From Nannocystis pusilla (lineage in GTDB: Bacteria; Myxococcota_A; Polyangia; Nannocystales; Nannocystaceae), in contig NZ_JAIRAU010000019.1 of the NCBI RefSeq assembly GCF_020073745.1, positions 62,001 to 126,000 on the forward strand: a stretch of 64,000 nt of DNA, written 5' to 3'. The position numbers were made by a program, and so were the translations under genes. Under the pieces are notes generated by a model, which was given only the letters and a program-made list of their open reading frames with translations, had not been told where the DNA came from and did not search any database. Shown piece by piece: positions 9,812 through 18,081 of the stretch. Position 1 is the stretch's first letter, and every line of letters starts with the position of its first letter.

Positions 9812-10222
9812 ATGCCGGGCGTCGAGTCGCAGCTCACCGCGCTCCTGGCCGGCATGAACGGCCGCGGCGGCTATCCGCTGTCCCTCGTGTGCACCGACCA
9901 GGGCCTGCTCGTCGCCGCCGCCGGCGAGCCCGCGCGCCGCGACGTCGCGGCCGGGCTCACCGGGCTGTTCGACGACATCGTCACCCGCGCCGTCCGCGAC
10001 CTCGGCCTCGCCGGCGTCGACGAGCTCACCCTGTGCGAGCCCGACGCCGACCGCTTGGTGATTCGTCCGCTCGCGCGTGACTGCGCGCCGCGCCTGTTCC
10101 TCGTCGTCCTCGTCCCCGGCGGCCGCACCTGGCGGCGCCACACCAATCACATCACCCGCAAGCTGCTCGCGCTGCTCGGCCCCTGGCTCACGCGCGACGC
10201 GGCGTCCCCGGAGCCTCCATGA
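9812..10222 (+). CDS. Second, divergent roadblock-like protein
   Basis: A 136-residue protein with the same layout as its upstream neighbour: an N-terminal helix (ESQLTALLAGMNGRGGYPLSL), strands (VCTDQGLLVAAAGEP), a central helix and a C-terminal strand-helix (LFLVVLVPGGRTWRR). Similarity to roadblock/LC7 is by pattern and position rather than strong motifs. Together with the preceding protein it could form a heterodimer. Its stop overlaps the start of the globin gene (ATGA). Confidence 0.75.
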   Translation: MPGVESQLTALLAGMNGRGGYPLSLVCTDQGLLVAAAGEPARRDVAAGLTGLFDDIVTRAVRDLGLAGVDELTLCEPDADRLVIRPLARDCAPRLFLVVLVPGGRTWRRHTNHITRKLLALLGPWLTRDAASPEPP

Positions 10223-10755
10223 CCGACACGGCCGCGCTCATGCCCGTCCTCCAGCACCACCTCGGCTTCGACGCCGGCGACGCCGCCCGGCTGCGCGAGC
10301 TGGCCCCGCTGTTCGCCGCCCACGGCCCCGTGCTCACCGATCGCTTCTACGCCCGGCTGCACGAAGATCCGGAGCAGGCCGCGCTCATCGCCGGCCGCGT
10401 CGACGCGCTCAAGCAGACGCACCTGCGCTGGCTCGGCGAGCTGTTCGCCGGCGAGTACGGCGAGCGCTACTTCGCCGAGCGCTGGCGGATCGGCCTCGCC
10501 CACGTGCGCGTCGGCGTGCGCCCGTGGTGGGTCGAGGCCGTCACCAGCTTCCTCCGCTGCGAGGGCGTCGCCCTGATCGAGGCCCACGTCGACGACCCCC
10601 AGCGGCGCAGCGACGCCGCCCGCAGCCTGCTGAAGATCCTCGACCTCGACCTCATGATCATCAACCTCGCCTACGCCGACGACCGCGTCGATCGCCTGTG
10701 CCGATTCACCGGCATGAGCCGCAAGCTGATCGAGCGCTGCATCGCCCAGGGTTGA
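10219..10755 (+). CDS. Protoglobin / globin-sensor domain protein
   Basis: A 178-residue stand-alone globin of the globin-coupled-sensor type. It shows TDRFYARLHEDPEQAALI, LKQTHLRWLGELFAGEYG and ERWRIGLAHVRVGVRPWW; His95 in IGLAHVRVGV matches the heme-ligating proximal His of protoglobins. No output domain is attached, so a signal would have to pass to a partner, most simply the co-translated roadblock/DUF4388 proteins. It is the last gene of the operon; hairpin-forming sequence follows at 10797-10827. Confidence 0.87.
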   Translation: MTDTAALMPVLQHHLGFDAGDAARLRELAPLFAAHGPVLTDRFYARLHEDPEQAALIAGRVDALKQTHLRWLGELFAGEYGERYFAERWRIGLAHVRVGVRPWWVEAVTSFLRCEGVALIEAHVDDPQRRSDAARSLLKILDLDLMIINLAYADDRVDRLCRFTGMSRKLIERCIAQG

Positions 10756-10796
10756 TCGCCGCGGCCTTCGGGCCCGCATGCTCGAAGAGACAGGTG

Positions 10797-10827
10797 CCGC
10801 GCGACCCTCCGTGGGGGTCACGCGGCG
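10797..10827 (+). terminator. GC-rich hairpin after the globin operon
   Basis: CCGCG-C-GACCC and GGGTC-A-CGCGG form a long, nearly perfect stem closing a short loop, about 45 bases after the protoglobin stop. There is no T-run, so it is either a 3'-end-stabilising structure or a weak intrinsic terminator. Just before it lies GAGACAGGTG, a variant of the dispersed GACATGTC element. Confidence 0.45.
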
Positions 10828-10850
10828 TCACATAGCGGCGATCGCGCATT

Positions 10851-10872
10851 TATATTCTCTTGCGAGCATATA
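10851..10872. promoter_or_regulatory. Putative ArsR-family operator palindrome
   Basis: Arms TATATTCTC (10851-10859) and GAGCATATA (10864-10872) are inverted repeats matching at 8 of 9 positions around the spacer TTGC. The site lies 23 bases before the ArsR gene, in an island that is AT-rich for this genome. Position and symmetry fit an autoregulatory ArsR site that overlaps the promoter; this is inferred from sequence only. Confidence 0.6.
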
Positions 10873-10894
10873 GACGTCGTGCCATGTTGCGGGC

Positions 10895-11236
10895 GTGTCC
10901 GAGGCCTTCCAAGTCCTGGCCGAGCCGGCGCGCCGGCAGATCCTCGACCTCCTGCGCGAGCGTCCGCGGCTGGTCGGCGAGCTGACCGAGCGGCTCGGCC
11001 TGCCGCAGCCGAGCACCTCCAAGCACCTCAAGGCGCTGCGCGAGGCCGGCCTCGTGCGGGTCGGTCGCGACGGCACGCGGCGCTGGTATCGGCTGTGTCC
11101 CGAGCCGCTGCGGGCCGTCGAGCAGTGGCTCGCGCCCTATCGCCGCATGTGGGCCGGCAGCTTCGAGGCCCTCGAACGCCACCTCGACGCCATGCCCGAC
11201 GAACCCGACGACCCCCCTGCGAAGGAGCGCACATGA
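10895..11236 (+). CDS. ArsR-family winged-helix transcriptional regulator
   Basis: A 113-residue DNA-binding protein: SEAFQVLAEPARRQILDLL, then the helix-turn-helix LVGELTERLGLPQPSTSKHL and the wing REAGLVRVGRDGTRRWYRL. It lacks the ELCVC metal-binding motif, so it belongs with the metal-independent ArsR regulators that are typically paired with AHSA1/SRPBCC genes. It starts with GTG and overlaps the SRPBCC gene by ATGA, so the two are co-translated. The upstream palindrome suggests autorepression. Confidence 0.92.
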   Translation: MSEAFQVLAEPARRQILDLLRERPRLVGELTERLGLPQPSTSKHLKALREAGLVRVGRDGTRRWYRLCPEPLRAVEQWLAPYRRMWAGSFEALERHLDAMPDEPDDPPAKERT

Positions 11237-12078
11237 ACGACACCCTGCACATCATCGACGGCCGCACCGTCCTGCGCATCGAGCATCGCCTGCCGCACGC
11301 GCCCGCCAAGGTCTGGCGCGCCCTCACCGAGGCCCCGCACCTGCTGGCGTGGTTCCCTGCGGCGATGGCCATCGACCTGCGCGTCGGCGGCGAGATCCGC
11401 TTCACCATGGACGACGACGTCAGCACCGGTGTGGTCACCCACCTCGAGCCGCCGCGCGTGTTCGCGTACACGTGGAGCGGCGACCACCTGCGCTGGGAGG
11501 TCCACCCCGAACCCTCGGGCTGCCTGCTCGTGCTCGTCCACACCTTCGACGACCGCGCCGGCGCGGCCAGCTTCGCCAGCGGCTGGCACGTGTGCCTCGA
11601 CGCCCTCGCGGCTTCCCTCGACGGGCGCCCCTTCGTCGCGCCCGACGACACCTGGACCGCCCACGAGGCCTTCATCGCCCGCTTCGGGCTCGCCCAGGGC
11701 TCCGCCGTCGCCACCGAGCAGGGCTGGGCGGTCCGCTTCGAGCGCCAGTTCCGTCGCCCCGTCGCCCGGGTCTGGGAGGCCCTGCTCGCGGGCGCCGCGG
11801 ACCCCGTGGTCGTCGGCGGCCCGCCCCCGCCGGCCGCGACCGTCGGCCTCGCGCCCGCCGGCGCCGTGACCGAGTTCGCGCCGTCCTCTGTCCTCGAGTA
11901 CAGGTGGCAGCACGACGGGCACCCGGCCGGGCGCGTGCGCTGGCAGATCTCCCAGGGCCCCGGCGGCGCCCGCCTGCAGCTCGAGCACACCGGCCCGCAG
12001 GCCCTGGCCGACCTCCGCCCCGCGGCCCTGGCGGCCTGGCAGGACCACATCGAGCGCCTCGCGGTCGCCACGCGCTGA
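11233..12078 (+). CDS. Tandem SRPBCC (AHSA1-like) domain protein
   Basis: A 281-residue protein made of two SRPBCC/START-fold halves. The first starts near LRIEHRLPHAPAKVWRALTE (about 16-35) with GGEIRFTMDDD and HTFDDRAG. The second starts near VRFERQFRRPVARVWEALL (about 165-183) and ends PAALAAWQDHIERL. The fold binds hydrophobic ligands in a deep pocket; no ligand can be named. Most ArsR-linked AHSA1 proteins have a single domain, so the duplication is a mild oddity. Confidence 0.87.
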   Translation: MNDTLHIIDGRTVLRIEHRLPHAPAKVWRALTEAPHLLAWFPAAMAIDLRVGGEIRFTMDDDVSTGVVTHLEPPRVFAYTWSGDHLRWEVHPEPSGCLLVLVHTFDDRAGAASFASGWHVCLDALAASLDGRPFVAPDDTWTAHEAFIARFGLAQGSAVATEQGWAVRFERQFRRPVARVWEALLAGAADPVVVGGPPPPAATVGLAPAGAVTEFAPSSVLEYRWQHDGHPAGRVRWQISQGPGGARLQLEHTGPQALADLRPAALAAWQDHIERLAVATR

Positions 12079-12179
12079 GCTCGATCTGTCCCTTCGGTCA
12101 CGTCCGGGTGTGGCGCTCGTCCTGTCTTCGTGCAGGTCGAGCGCGGCGCCTGGTGCGGCCGTCGTGGCGCGCCCCGCTC

Positions 12180-12761
12180 CTACTTGTAGCCGCGCGACAG
12201 CAGCCGCTTCGCCGAGGCGTCGAACGAGGCCTGCGGCGGCACCTCGAACTCGAACGCGTCGGCCAGGCGGGTGATCACGTTGAACGCGAACGCGACCATC
12301 AGCGCGTCGATCACACCCTGCCGCGACACGCCGGCCGCCAGCACCGGCTCGACGTCGGCCGGCCCGAGCGCCTCGCGGGCGCGGGTCACCTTCGTCAGCA
12401 GCCGCAGCGTCGCCTTGACCTTCTCGGGCAGCTCGGCGGCGTCGGGGTCGGCCAGCGCCGCCGCGACCGTGCCGTCGCCCATCACCTTCGACGCGACCGC
12501 GCCGTGGGCCCGCGTTCAGAACTCGCACTCGTTCTTCTTCGACACCCAGGCGGCGAACAGCTCGCGCTCGCCGATCGACCAATCCGACGGCCCGCGCATC
12601 ACCTCCTGGAACACCGCGCCCATCGGCGCGCCGAACATGTCCGGCCGGTAGCGCAGCGTGCGGACCACGTCGGGCGCCCGGTGGCCGCTGAGCACGCGCA
12701 TGAGGGCCAGCATCAGCTGCTCGCGGAGCGCCCGCGGCGACTCGATCGACGGGATCCGCAT
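12180..12761 (-). CDS. AhpD-like alkylhydroperoxidase, probable selenoprotein (CxxU, in-frame TGA at 12516-12518)
   Basis: Reading through one in-frame TGA gives a 193-residue protein of the peroxidase-related AhpD/carboxymuconolactone decarboxylase family. The segment reads KKNECEF-TGA-TRAHGAVASKV, so the TGA falls exactly on the second Cys of the catalytic CxxCxxxH motif (Cys79, residue 82 = Sec, His86). The same frame continues with normal coding character to 12180 (DPDAAELPEKVKATLRLLTKV). Directly downstream the mRNA folds into a stem with a GGUC apical loop, its G-U at bases 22-23 counted from the U of UGA, close to the spacing known for E. coli fdhF. A plain nonsense mutation or a sequencing error (TGC/TGT to TGA) is the alternative. 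It is one base after the partner gene upstream. Confidence 0.8.
12477..12509 (-). promoter_or_regulatory. Candidate bacterial SECIS element
   Basis: On the minus strand, 9 bases after the first base of TGA, GCCCA pairs with a downstream TGGGC. Inside it, CGGCGC pairs with GCGUCG (one G-U pair) to close the four-base loop GGUC at 12495-12498. A GU in the apical loop about 20 nt after UGA is the key feature read by SelB in E. coli formate dehydrogenase mRNA. The structure was drawn by hand, not computed. Confidence 0.6.
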
Positions 12762-12762
12762 G

Positions 12763-13086
12763 TCAGCCCCCTCGCTTCTCCAGCGCCGCCGCCAGCGCCG
12801 CCATCGCCGCGTCGTACTGCCGCGTCGCCTCGCCGACCGCGGTCGCCACCGTCAGCTCGAAGATCGCGTCGTCGTCGAGCCCGGCCTGGCGCACCGCCCT
12901 CACCATCTCGTCGTCGACGCGGTAGGCGTTGCGCTGCACCGTCGCCACGTACTCGGCGATCGCCCCCGGCGCGCCCTCGCCGTCGTAGGCGCGGCGTCGC
13001 GTCGCACGGTCGGTCACGCCGTCGCGGTCGAGGATCGCCTGCCGGACCCCCGCGCGCAGCTCGCTGAAACGATCACCCTCATCCAT
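12763..13086 (-). CDS. AhpD-like helical partner protein
   Basis: A 107-residue all-helical protein (MDEGDRFSELRAGVRQAIL...; FELTVATAVGEATRQYDAAM) that resembles the helical scaffold of carboxymuconolactone decarboxylase/AhpD proteins but lacks a CxxC motif. It sits one base upstream of the CxxU gene on the same strand, so it is probably a non-catalytic partner or paralogue. An in-frame ATG at 13134 exists, but its extra 16 residues look non-coding, so the internal Met at 13086 is preferred. Confidence 0.7.
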   Translation of the reverse strand: MDEGDRFSELRAGVRQAILDRDGVTDRATRRRAYDGEGAPGAIAEYVATVQRNAYRVDDEMVRAVRQAGLDDDAIFELTVATAVGEATRQYDAAMAALAAALEKRGG

Positions 13087-13426
13087 ACGCCGAGGATGCC
13101 ACAAACCACCGTCGCTCGCCCCCCCGGCAGACAACGCTGAGGGACCGCGTTGCGCCCATGTGCGGGCGATCGCCCTGCCGGCGCGAGCCGCTCCGCCGCT
13201 CCGGGGATCCCCCGGGCCTTGCGGAGCGCGCTCGCGCCCACGGCGACCTTCTGAACATCAGGACATGTACTGAAGAGCAGGCGACGGTCGACGCCGGGAG
13301 CTGCTCGCGGGCGAGGTTCGGCGCGTCACGGGGAGACCCGGTCGCGGCCGCGGAGCGGCGCCCGTCGAGAGCGCCGCGGAGCCGGTCCGCGCGGCCAGGG
13401 GGTCGCCCTGGACCGCGGCCGTCGTC
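13087..13426. other. Intergenic region, no gene recognised
   Basis: These 340 bases separate the AhpD-like operon from a Fis-type regulator on the same strand. GGACATGTAC at about 13261-13270 is a variant of the dispersed GACATGTC element. Nothing else could be supported. Confidence 0.3.
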
Positions 13427-13639
13427 TCAGCTCGTGTGCGCCGACGCCGACGCCGACACCGCGGCGGACTCACCGCCGCGTCGCGGCCACTCGAGGCCCA
13501 GCTTGATGATCCGGCGCTTGAGCGCGTGACGGGTGATGCCGAGGAGGGCGGCCGCGCCGACGATGTTACCGGCGGTGGTGAGGGCCTCGTTGCAGAGGCG
13601 GCGTTCGGCGTTCTCGAGGTTGAAGTCTTCCAAAATCAT
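13427..13639 (-). CDS. Small Fis-type helix-turn-helix protein
   Basis: A 70-residue protein consisting essentially of a Fis/NtrC C-terminal DNA-binding module: FNLENAERRLCNEALTTAG, NIVGAAALLGITRHALKRRI, IKLGLEWPRR. The GAAALLGITRHALKRRI stretch is the typical HTH_8 recognition segment. It has no receiver or AAA+ domain, so it probably acts as a solo DNA-binding protein. ATG at 13681 would add 14 unconserved-looking residues; 13639 is chosen because the domain starts right there. The tail is low-complexity (SAAVSASASAHTS). Confidence 0.72.
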   Translation of the reverse strand: MILEDFNLENAERRLCNEALTTAGNIVGAAALLGITRHALKRRIIKLGLEWPRRGGESAAVSASASAHTS

Positions 13640-13681
13640 CTGTGGCAAGGTCCGTACTCCGTGACGATGTGTATATCGCAA

Positions 13682-14734
13682 CGGAGTGTTCTCGCGCGGA
13701 TCAAGCGGAGCCGCGGCGGCAACTCACGACGGGCCGCGAGCGCCGTCCGCGGGCAGACGAGCCGGCTCCGCGAGCCCCGAGGTCGTCGCGCCGATCGCCG
13801 GCCGACGGCCCTCTACGCGGCCTCAGGAGCCACTTTCGCGAAGATTCATCGCCCTGCGCGACGGTCCGATCGCGGTCCTCCGTCGACCACGAGATCGGTC
13901 GAGCCCTCATCGACGAACTATGGCGACACGCGCGATTATGAGCGATTCGATTCGGGTCTGACACCGGCGACAGGAACCCGTGGATCGACGACCTCAGCGG
14001 CGCCCGGAAGACCCCGCAGCGGCCGTCCTCGCCGCGTCGCGGTCTCGTGTTCGTAGGCCCGCGATCGCGGCGATCACGATTGTGTGCACTGCACAGACGA
14101 CGCCCCCGGGAGCACCCGCGATCGCCGGTGCGGACGTCGCCGCGAGGCCCGATCGCCGCAGGGCCCCGGCGGCCGCAGCCGTCGCCGCTCGCCGGCGGAT
14201 CTGCGCGCGAATGCGCTCTCAGCCGCACCGCTCTGCGAACGGCGTTCGATTCGACGCTCCCCGCCGGCAGCCGGGCCGGTCGAGCTCGCCCGCGTGATCG
14301 GCTCGCTGCGCGCGCACGGCGTCGTCGTATCGTCGCGGTCGACCGCCCCCGCAGCGACGAGGCTGCACCGGCAGCGGAGCGCCCCGTCCGCTCACGAGTC
14401 GAACGGGACGGTGGCGACCCGCACGAGTCCGAGGCGCCGCTGTTCATGCTCCGCTCGTCTGTCCCGAGATGCCGACGCCCCACCCGGCGCCTCCGTCGCG
14501 CGGCTGACGTGGACCTCGCAGCGACAGCGGGCTCGCCGGCGATTGGACGTCGGCCGCCTCATCGACTCGACGCATTCGCATGGAACAGCCCGATATTTTT
14601 CCCCGGCGCCGCCCTCGCCCTGGCACGAATCCTCACTCCTCACAAATGGGCACACGCTCGACCGATCCATTCACCACAGATGCACAAGTGAGCCGACCGG
14701 CTCACATCAGACATGTCCTGGAGGACATGCCCGA
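13682..14734. other. Long non-coding gap with a hairpin at its right end
   Basis: This is about 1 kb in which both strands give only Arg/Ser/Pro-rich open frames without domain signatures. It may be decayed sequence or regulatory DNA. At 14711-14730, touching the 3' end of the kinase gene, ACATGTCC-TGGA-GGACATGC forms a hairpin of the dispersed family. Nothing else could be supported. Confidence 0.35.
14710..14730. repeat. GACATGTC-family hairpin at kinase 3' end
   Basis: Arms ACATGTCC and GGACATGC (7 of 8 pair) surround TGGA, ending 5 bases before the kinase stop codon as seen on the + strand. The position suggests a transcript 3'-end function. It is one of about a dozen copies of the core GACATGTC in this window. 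Confidence 0.6.
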
Positions 14735-16552
14735 TCAGTCCTCTCCGCGCGACAGCGCCGCCTGCGGGGCGGGCATGCTGCCGAACAACGCCTGCGTGCG
14801 CAGGTTGGCGTCGACGTCGGCCAGCAGCGTCTCGAGCGACTCCTGCGCCTGCCTGAAATAATAGGCGTAGGCGACATGGTTGAGCTTGTAGAGGCCGGTG
14901 TACGTCGTGACGGCCACGCCGAGGGTGCCGAGCGCGGCGAAGATCGGGAGCAGCGTCAAGAACATGGCCACGCCGGCGGCCACGCCGGCGATCGTGGTCA
15001 TGCTGCCCACCCACCCATAGAACAGCTTGCGGCCGAACGCGATCGTCTCGTGCAGCTCGGCGGTCACCGTGCACTCGATCGCGTCGCGGCCGCGGCGCTG
15101 CATCGTCAAGCGGACCTGACGGATCCCCAGCACGTACATGTAATAAGGGAAGCCGCCGACGGCGGACCCGTCGGCGTTGAAGGTGAACTTCGGCACGCGG
15201 AACGTCACCGCGCCGCCGTCGAGCGGGTGCGGGCCGACGGCGTCGAGCAGGCGCAGGTTGTACGGGCTCGCCTGCCACACGTGCGCGAGCGCGTCGAGCA
15301 CGGCCTTCGCCGGGGCCCGGAACACCCGCGAGGCGACCAGCTGGCGCACGTCCTTGCCGAACAGGCGCACCGCCCAGCGGCCCTCCGCGGCCGCCGAGAC
15401 CTTCGGGACCGCGAGCGCGCCGCCGGCGGGCAGCTCGGCGGCGGCCATCGCCACGAACTCGGGGGCGATGCCCGCCTCGGCCGCCGCGGCCTGGACCTCC
15501 GACACGCGCAGCGCGCTCGCGGTCGTCGGGGTCGGCGAGGTCTCGGCCCGCGAGCGCTCCTCGACGCGGCGGGCGGCGTCGGCCTGGAGCTGGGCGGCGC
15601 GCTGGAGCACCGCGGAGACCTGGCGTTCGTCGAGCAGGAGGTCGCCGCCGGTGTGCGCGGGGACGCCGGCGAGCTCGCCCTCGACGGCGGCGAGCGCCTC
15701 GGCGAGCGCCTCGCCGGACGACCAGCGCGCGTCGGGCTCCTTGGTGAGGCAGCGATCGATCGCCGCGGCGAGGCTCGCGGGGACCTCGGGGGCGAGCGTA
15801 CGCAGCGGCGGGGCCGGCTCGGTCGCGTGCTTGACGAGCACCGTCGGCGTCGCCGCACCCTCGAACGGGTGCTGACCCGCGAGCAGCCAATAGCCGACGA
15901 CGCCGAGCGAGTAGAGGTCGCTGCGCCCGTCGAGCTCGCGCCCGAGGATCTGCTCGGGGCTCATGTACGTCGCGGTGCCGACCATGTGGTCGTCGCCGGT
16001 CAGCCGCGACGCCTGGGCCTCGAACGCGATCCCGAAGTCGGTGACGAGCACGCGGCCGGTCGCGCGCTCGACGAGGATGTTCTCCGGCTTGATGTCGCGG
16101 TGCACCACGCCCCGCGCGTGCGCGTAGGCCAGCGCCCACGCGACCTCGCGGAGCAGCCGCACCACCTCGCGCGCCGTCGGTCGGCCGCGGCTCTGCACGC
16201 GCTCGGTGAGCGTCTCACCGTCGACGTACGGCATCGTGAAGTACGCGAACGCGCCGGCCTCGTCGGCGTGGAGGACCGGCACGATGTTCGGGTGCGACAG
16301 CTTCGCCGCCGTCTTCGCCTCGCGGAGGAACCGCTGGCGGTGCGCCGCGTCGGCGGCCCGCTCGCGCGGCAGCACCTTGACCGCGACCGGCCGCTCGAGC
16401 CGGAGGTCGCGCGCGAGCAGCACGACGCCCATGCCGCCGCGCCCGAGCTCGCGCTCGATCGCGTACTCGCGCCCGAGGACCGTGGCGAGCTCCGCGAGCT
16501 CCGCGTCGTCGAAGCGCGCGCCGGGCTGGGTCGGGGCGGTGGCGAGGCTCAT
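14735..16552 (-). CDS. Ser/Thr protein kinase with C-terminal membrane-associated domain
   Basis: A 605-residue protein. The kinase domain (about 30-285) has the glycine loop GRGGMGVV (38-45), Lys59 in VAVKV, HRDIKPEN (catalytic Asp153), DFG 172-174 and MSPEQ 197-201, so it looks active. After a linker, residues about 415-505 form an alpha/beta region (VFRAPAKAVLDALAHVWQASP...) reminiscent of an SRPBCC fold. Two adjacent hydrophobic segments follow (about 505-548), then a short helix. This layout differs from the TPR kinases elsewhere in the window. TAGCAT lies 8 bases before the ATG, pointing to a leaderless mRNA. Confidence 0.92.
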   Translation of the reverse strand: MSLATAPTQPGARFDDAELAELATVLGREYAIERELGRGGMGVVLLARDLRLERPVAVKVLPRERAADAAHRQRFLREAKTAAKLSHPNIVPVLHADEAGAFAYFTMPYVDGETLTERVQSRGRPTAREVVRLLREVAWALAYAHARGVVHRDIKPENILVERATGRVLVTDFGIAFEAQASRLTGDDHMVGTATYMSPEQILGRELDGRSDLYSLGVVGYWLLAGQHPFEGAATPTVLVKHATEPAPPLRTLAPEVPASLAAAIDRCLTKEPDARWSSGEALAEALAAVEGELAGVPAHTGGDLLLDERQVSAVLQRAAQLQADAARRVEERSRAETSPTPTTASALRVSEVQAAAAEAGIAPEFVAMAAAELPAGGALAVPKVSAAAEGRWAVRLFGKDVRQLVASRVFRAPAKAVLDALAHVWQASPYNLRLLDAVGPHPLDGGAVTFRVPKFTFNADGSAVGGFPYYMYVLGIRQVRLTMQRRGRDAIECTVTAELHETIAFGRKLFYGWVGSMTTIAGVAAGVAMFLTLLPIFAALGTLGVAVTTYTGLYKLNHVAYAYYFRQAQESLETLLADVDANLRTQALFGSMPAPQAALSRGED

Positions 16553-16645
16553 CGCCCCGGATGCTATCAGACCAGGTTGCCGTGATGGCCGGCGAATTCC
16601 TCGAAGACGCGGGCCTCCTCGCCCGTGCGTTCGGCGCGACGGCGG

Positions 16646-17725
16646 CTAGTTCGCCATCTTGATGCTCGAGATGTTGTCGTTGAGGCCCTCGGTCAGGAAG
16701 CCGTCGCCCGGGAGCGAATCGACGAGCGTGTGCGGCGGCAGCTCGATGCCCCCCTGCGAGAACGACGGGTGCCAGTAGGCGGTCAGCCGGCGCGCGCTGT
16801 TGTTGCGCATCGACGAGATGCTGTCGTTCTCGATGCCCATGCTCTCCGCGTTCGCGTACGACTCGTCGCTCGGCAGCACCACACAGTCGCCCTGGCCGCG
16901 CGGGTTCTCGAACAGCGCGATCTCTCCCTCGCGGAGGTCGTCGCACAGCTGCGAGCGTTTGGCCGGCTCGACGCGGATCGACGAGATCCTGTCGTTGAAG
17001 CCGCCGAGCTCCGCGGCCGCCGTCCCGGGCGCGTAGGCGTTCCAGTCGCCGGCGAACACCGGGTCCTTGAACACGCGGGCCCGGACCTCGCTGCCCACCT
17101 TCACCGAACTGATCGCGTCGTTGCCGACCAGGAAGTTGCCCGCGTAGGGGTAGAAGCCCGGCACCAGCACCGCGCAGCTGCCGGCGAAGTTCTTGTCGCG
17201 GTAGACGAGCACCTCGTGCGGCAGAGGATTGCGCGCGCAGTTGGTCGAGCTCCCCGAGAGGATCGAGTGCGGCCAGCCCTTCACCTCGGGCGTCGGCGAG
17301 GGCGTCGTCGGCCTCACCCCCGGGTGCATCACCCCGCCGTCCTTCGGGATGTTGACCCCGGGCTTGATGCCCGGGCCTGCGGACGCCGCCGGCGGCGTTA
17401 TCGGCGTCACGAGGTGCTCCAGCATGCCGCCGTCCTTCGGGATGTCGGCGCCGGGCTTGACGCCCTGGCCCGCCGGACCCGGCGACGTCGGGGTCGCGCC
17501 CGGGTTCGACGCGCCGGCGTCCTTCGGCGCCTTGACCCCGGGCCGCGGGCCCTTGCTCCCCGGCGCCGGCGGGGGCGTCGTCGGCGTCACGCCCGGCTCC
17601 ACCGCGCCGGCGTCCTTCGGCACCTTGGCGCCGAGCTTGGGCCCCGCCGACGCCGGCGAGGCGCCGACCACAGCGGCGGCGAGGAGGAGCAGCACGGGAG
17701 CAGCGCACCGATCGAACCGGACCAT
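16646..17725 (-). CDS. Secreted beta/gamma-crystallin repeat protein with PKD-G proline-rich arm
   Basis: A 359-residue protein with a signal peptide (MVRFDRCAAPVLLLLAAAVVG). Residues about 29-150 hold four copies of a PG(V/A)..PKD.G..PG..PT.P repeat. The rest has four crystallin calcium motifs of the type N/D-x-I-S-S: GNDAISSVKV, FNDRISSIRV, ENDSISSMRN and LNDNISSIKM, which makes two beta/gamma-crystallin domains. The fold is known from Myxococcus xanthus spore-coat Protein S, which assembles with calcium. A role in coat or matrix is plausible but inferred. An AGGAG ribosome-binding site sits just before the start. Confidence 0.88.
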   Translation of the reverse strand: MVRFDRCAAPVLLLLAAAVVGASPASAGPKLGAKVPKDAGAVEPGVTPTTPPPAPGSKGPRPGVKAPKDAGASNPGATPTSPGPAGQGVKPGADIPKDGGMLEHLVTPITPPAASAGPGIKPGVNIPKDGGVMHPGVRPTTPSPTPEVKGWPHSILSGSSTNCARNPLPHEVLVYRDKNFAGSCAVLVPGFYPYAGNFLVGNDAISSVKVGSEVRARVFKDPVFAGDWNAYAPGTAAAELGGFNDRISSIRVEPAKRSQLCDDLREGEIALFENPRGQGDCVVLPSDESYANAESMGIENDSISSMRNNSARRLTAYWHPSFSQGGIELPPHTLVDSLPGDGFLTEGLNDNISSIKMAN

Positions 17726-18081
17726 CGTCGAATCTCCTGAGGCGATTGTCGAGACACGCCAGGGTACCGCAAGCCGCGAGACCGCCGGCGCCGACAGAAC
17801 CGCGCAATGCTCCGTGCCGGCGTTTCAGGCCCCGCAGCGGCCGCGGGCGACCCACGTGAGCGCCCTCGGGGACGCGCCACCTCGCCGCCCGGCGGGCGTT
17901 CGCACGCGCTCGCGCGGGCGCGCTCGCGCGGAGCCGCCGGCGAATACCGACAGGACGTCGGCCGCGCCCGTCGGGGATCGATCGCCGCGCTGGTGTGCAT
18001 GCGCGATGCAACATGTCTCGAGGGTCATCATGTCAATCATCGCGTCCGCCCACGCCTGCACCGACGACCCCGCCGGGCGCC
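17726..18081. other. Intergenic region, no gene recognised
   Basis: These 356 bases lie between two minus-strand genes. TACCCT about 33 bases before the crystallin-protein start may be its -10 box. AACATGTC at about 18010-18017 is a variant of the dispersed palindrome. No coding signal is convincing. Confidence 0.3.

Noticed and set aside
12516..12518. Treating the AhpD-like TGA as a true stop, giving two short genes
   Set aside because: The two halves are in the same frame and together match one family, the TGA replaces a catalytic Cys, and a SECIS-like hairpin follows. I kept a single selenoprotein call with the nonsense mutation as an alternative.
13701..14483. A 260-codon minus-strand open frame in the 1 kb gap
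   Set aside because: Composition (Arg/Ser/Gly-rich, no hydrophobic core pattern) is that of random high-GC sequence, with no domain or ribosome-binding site.
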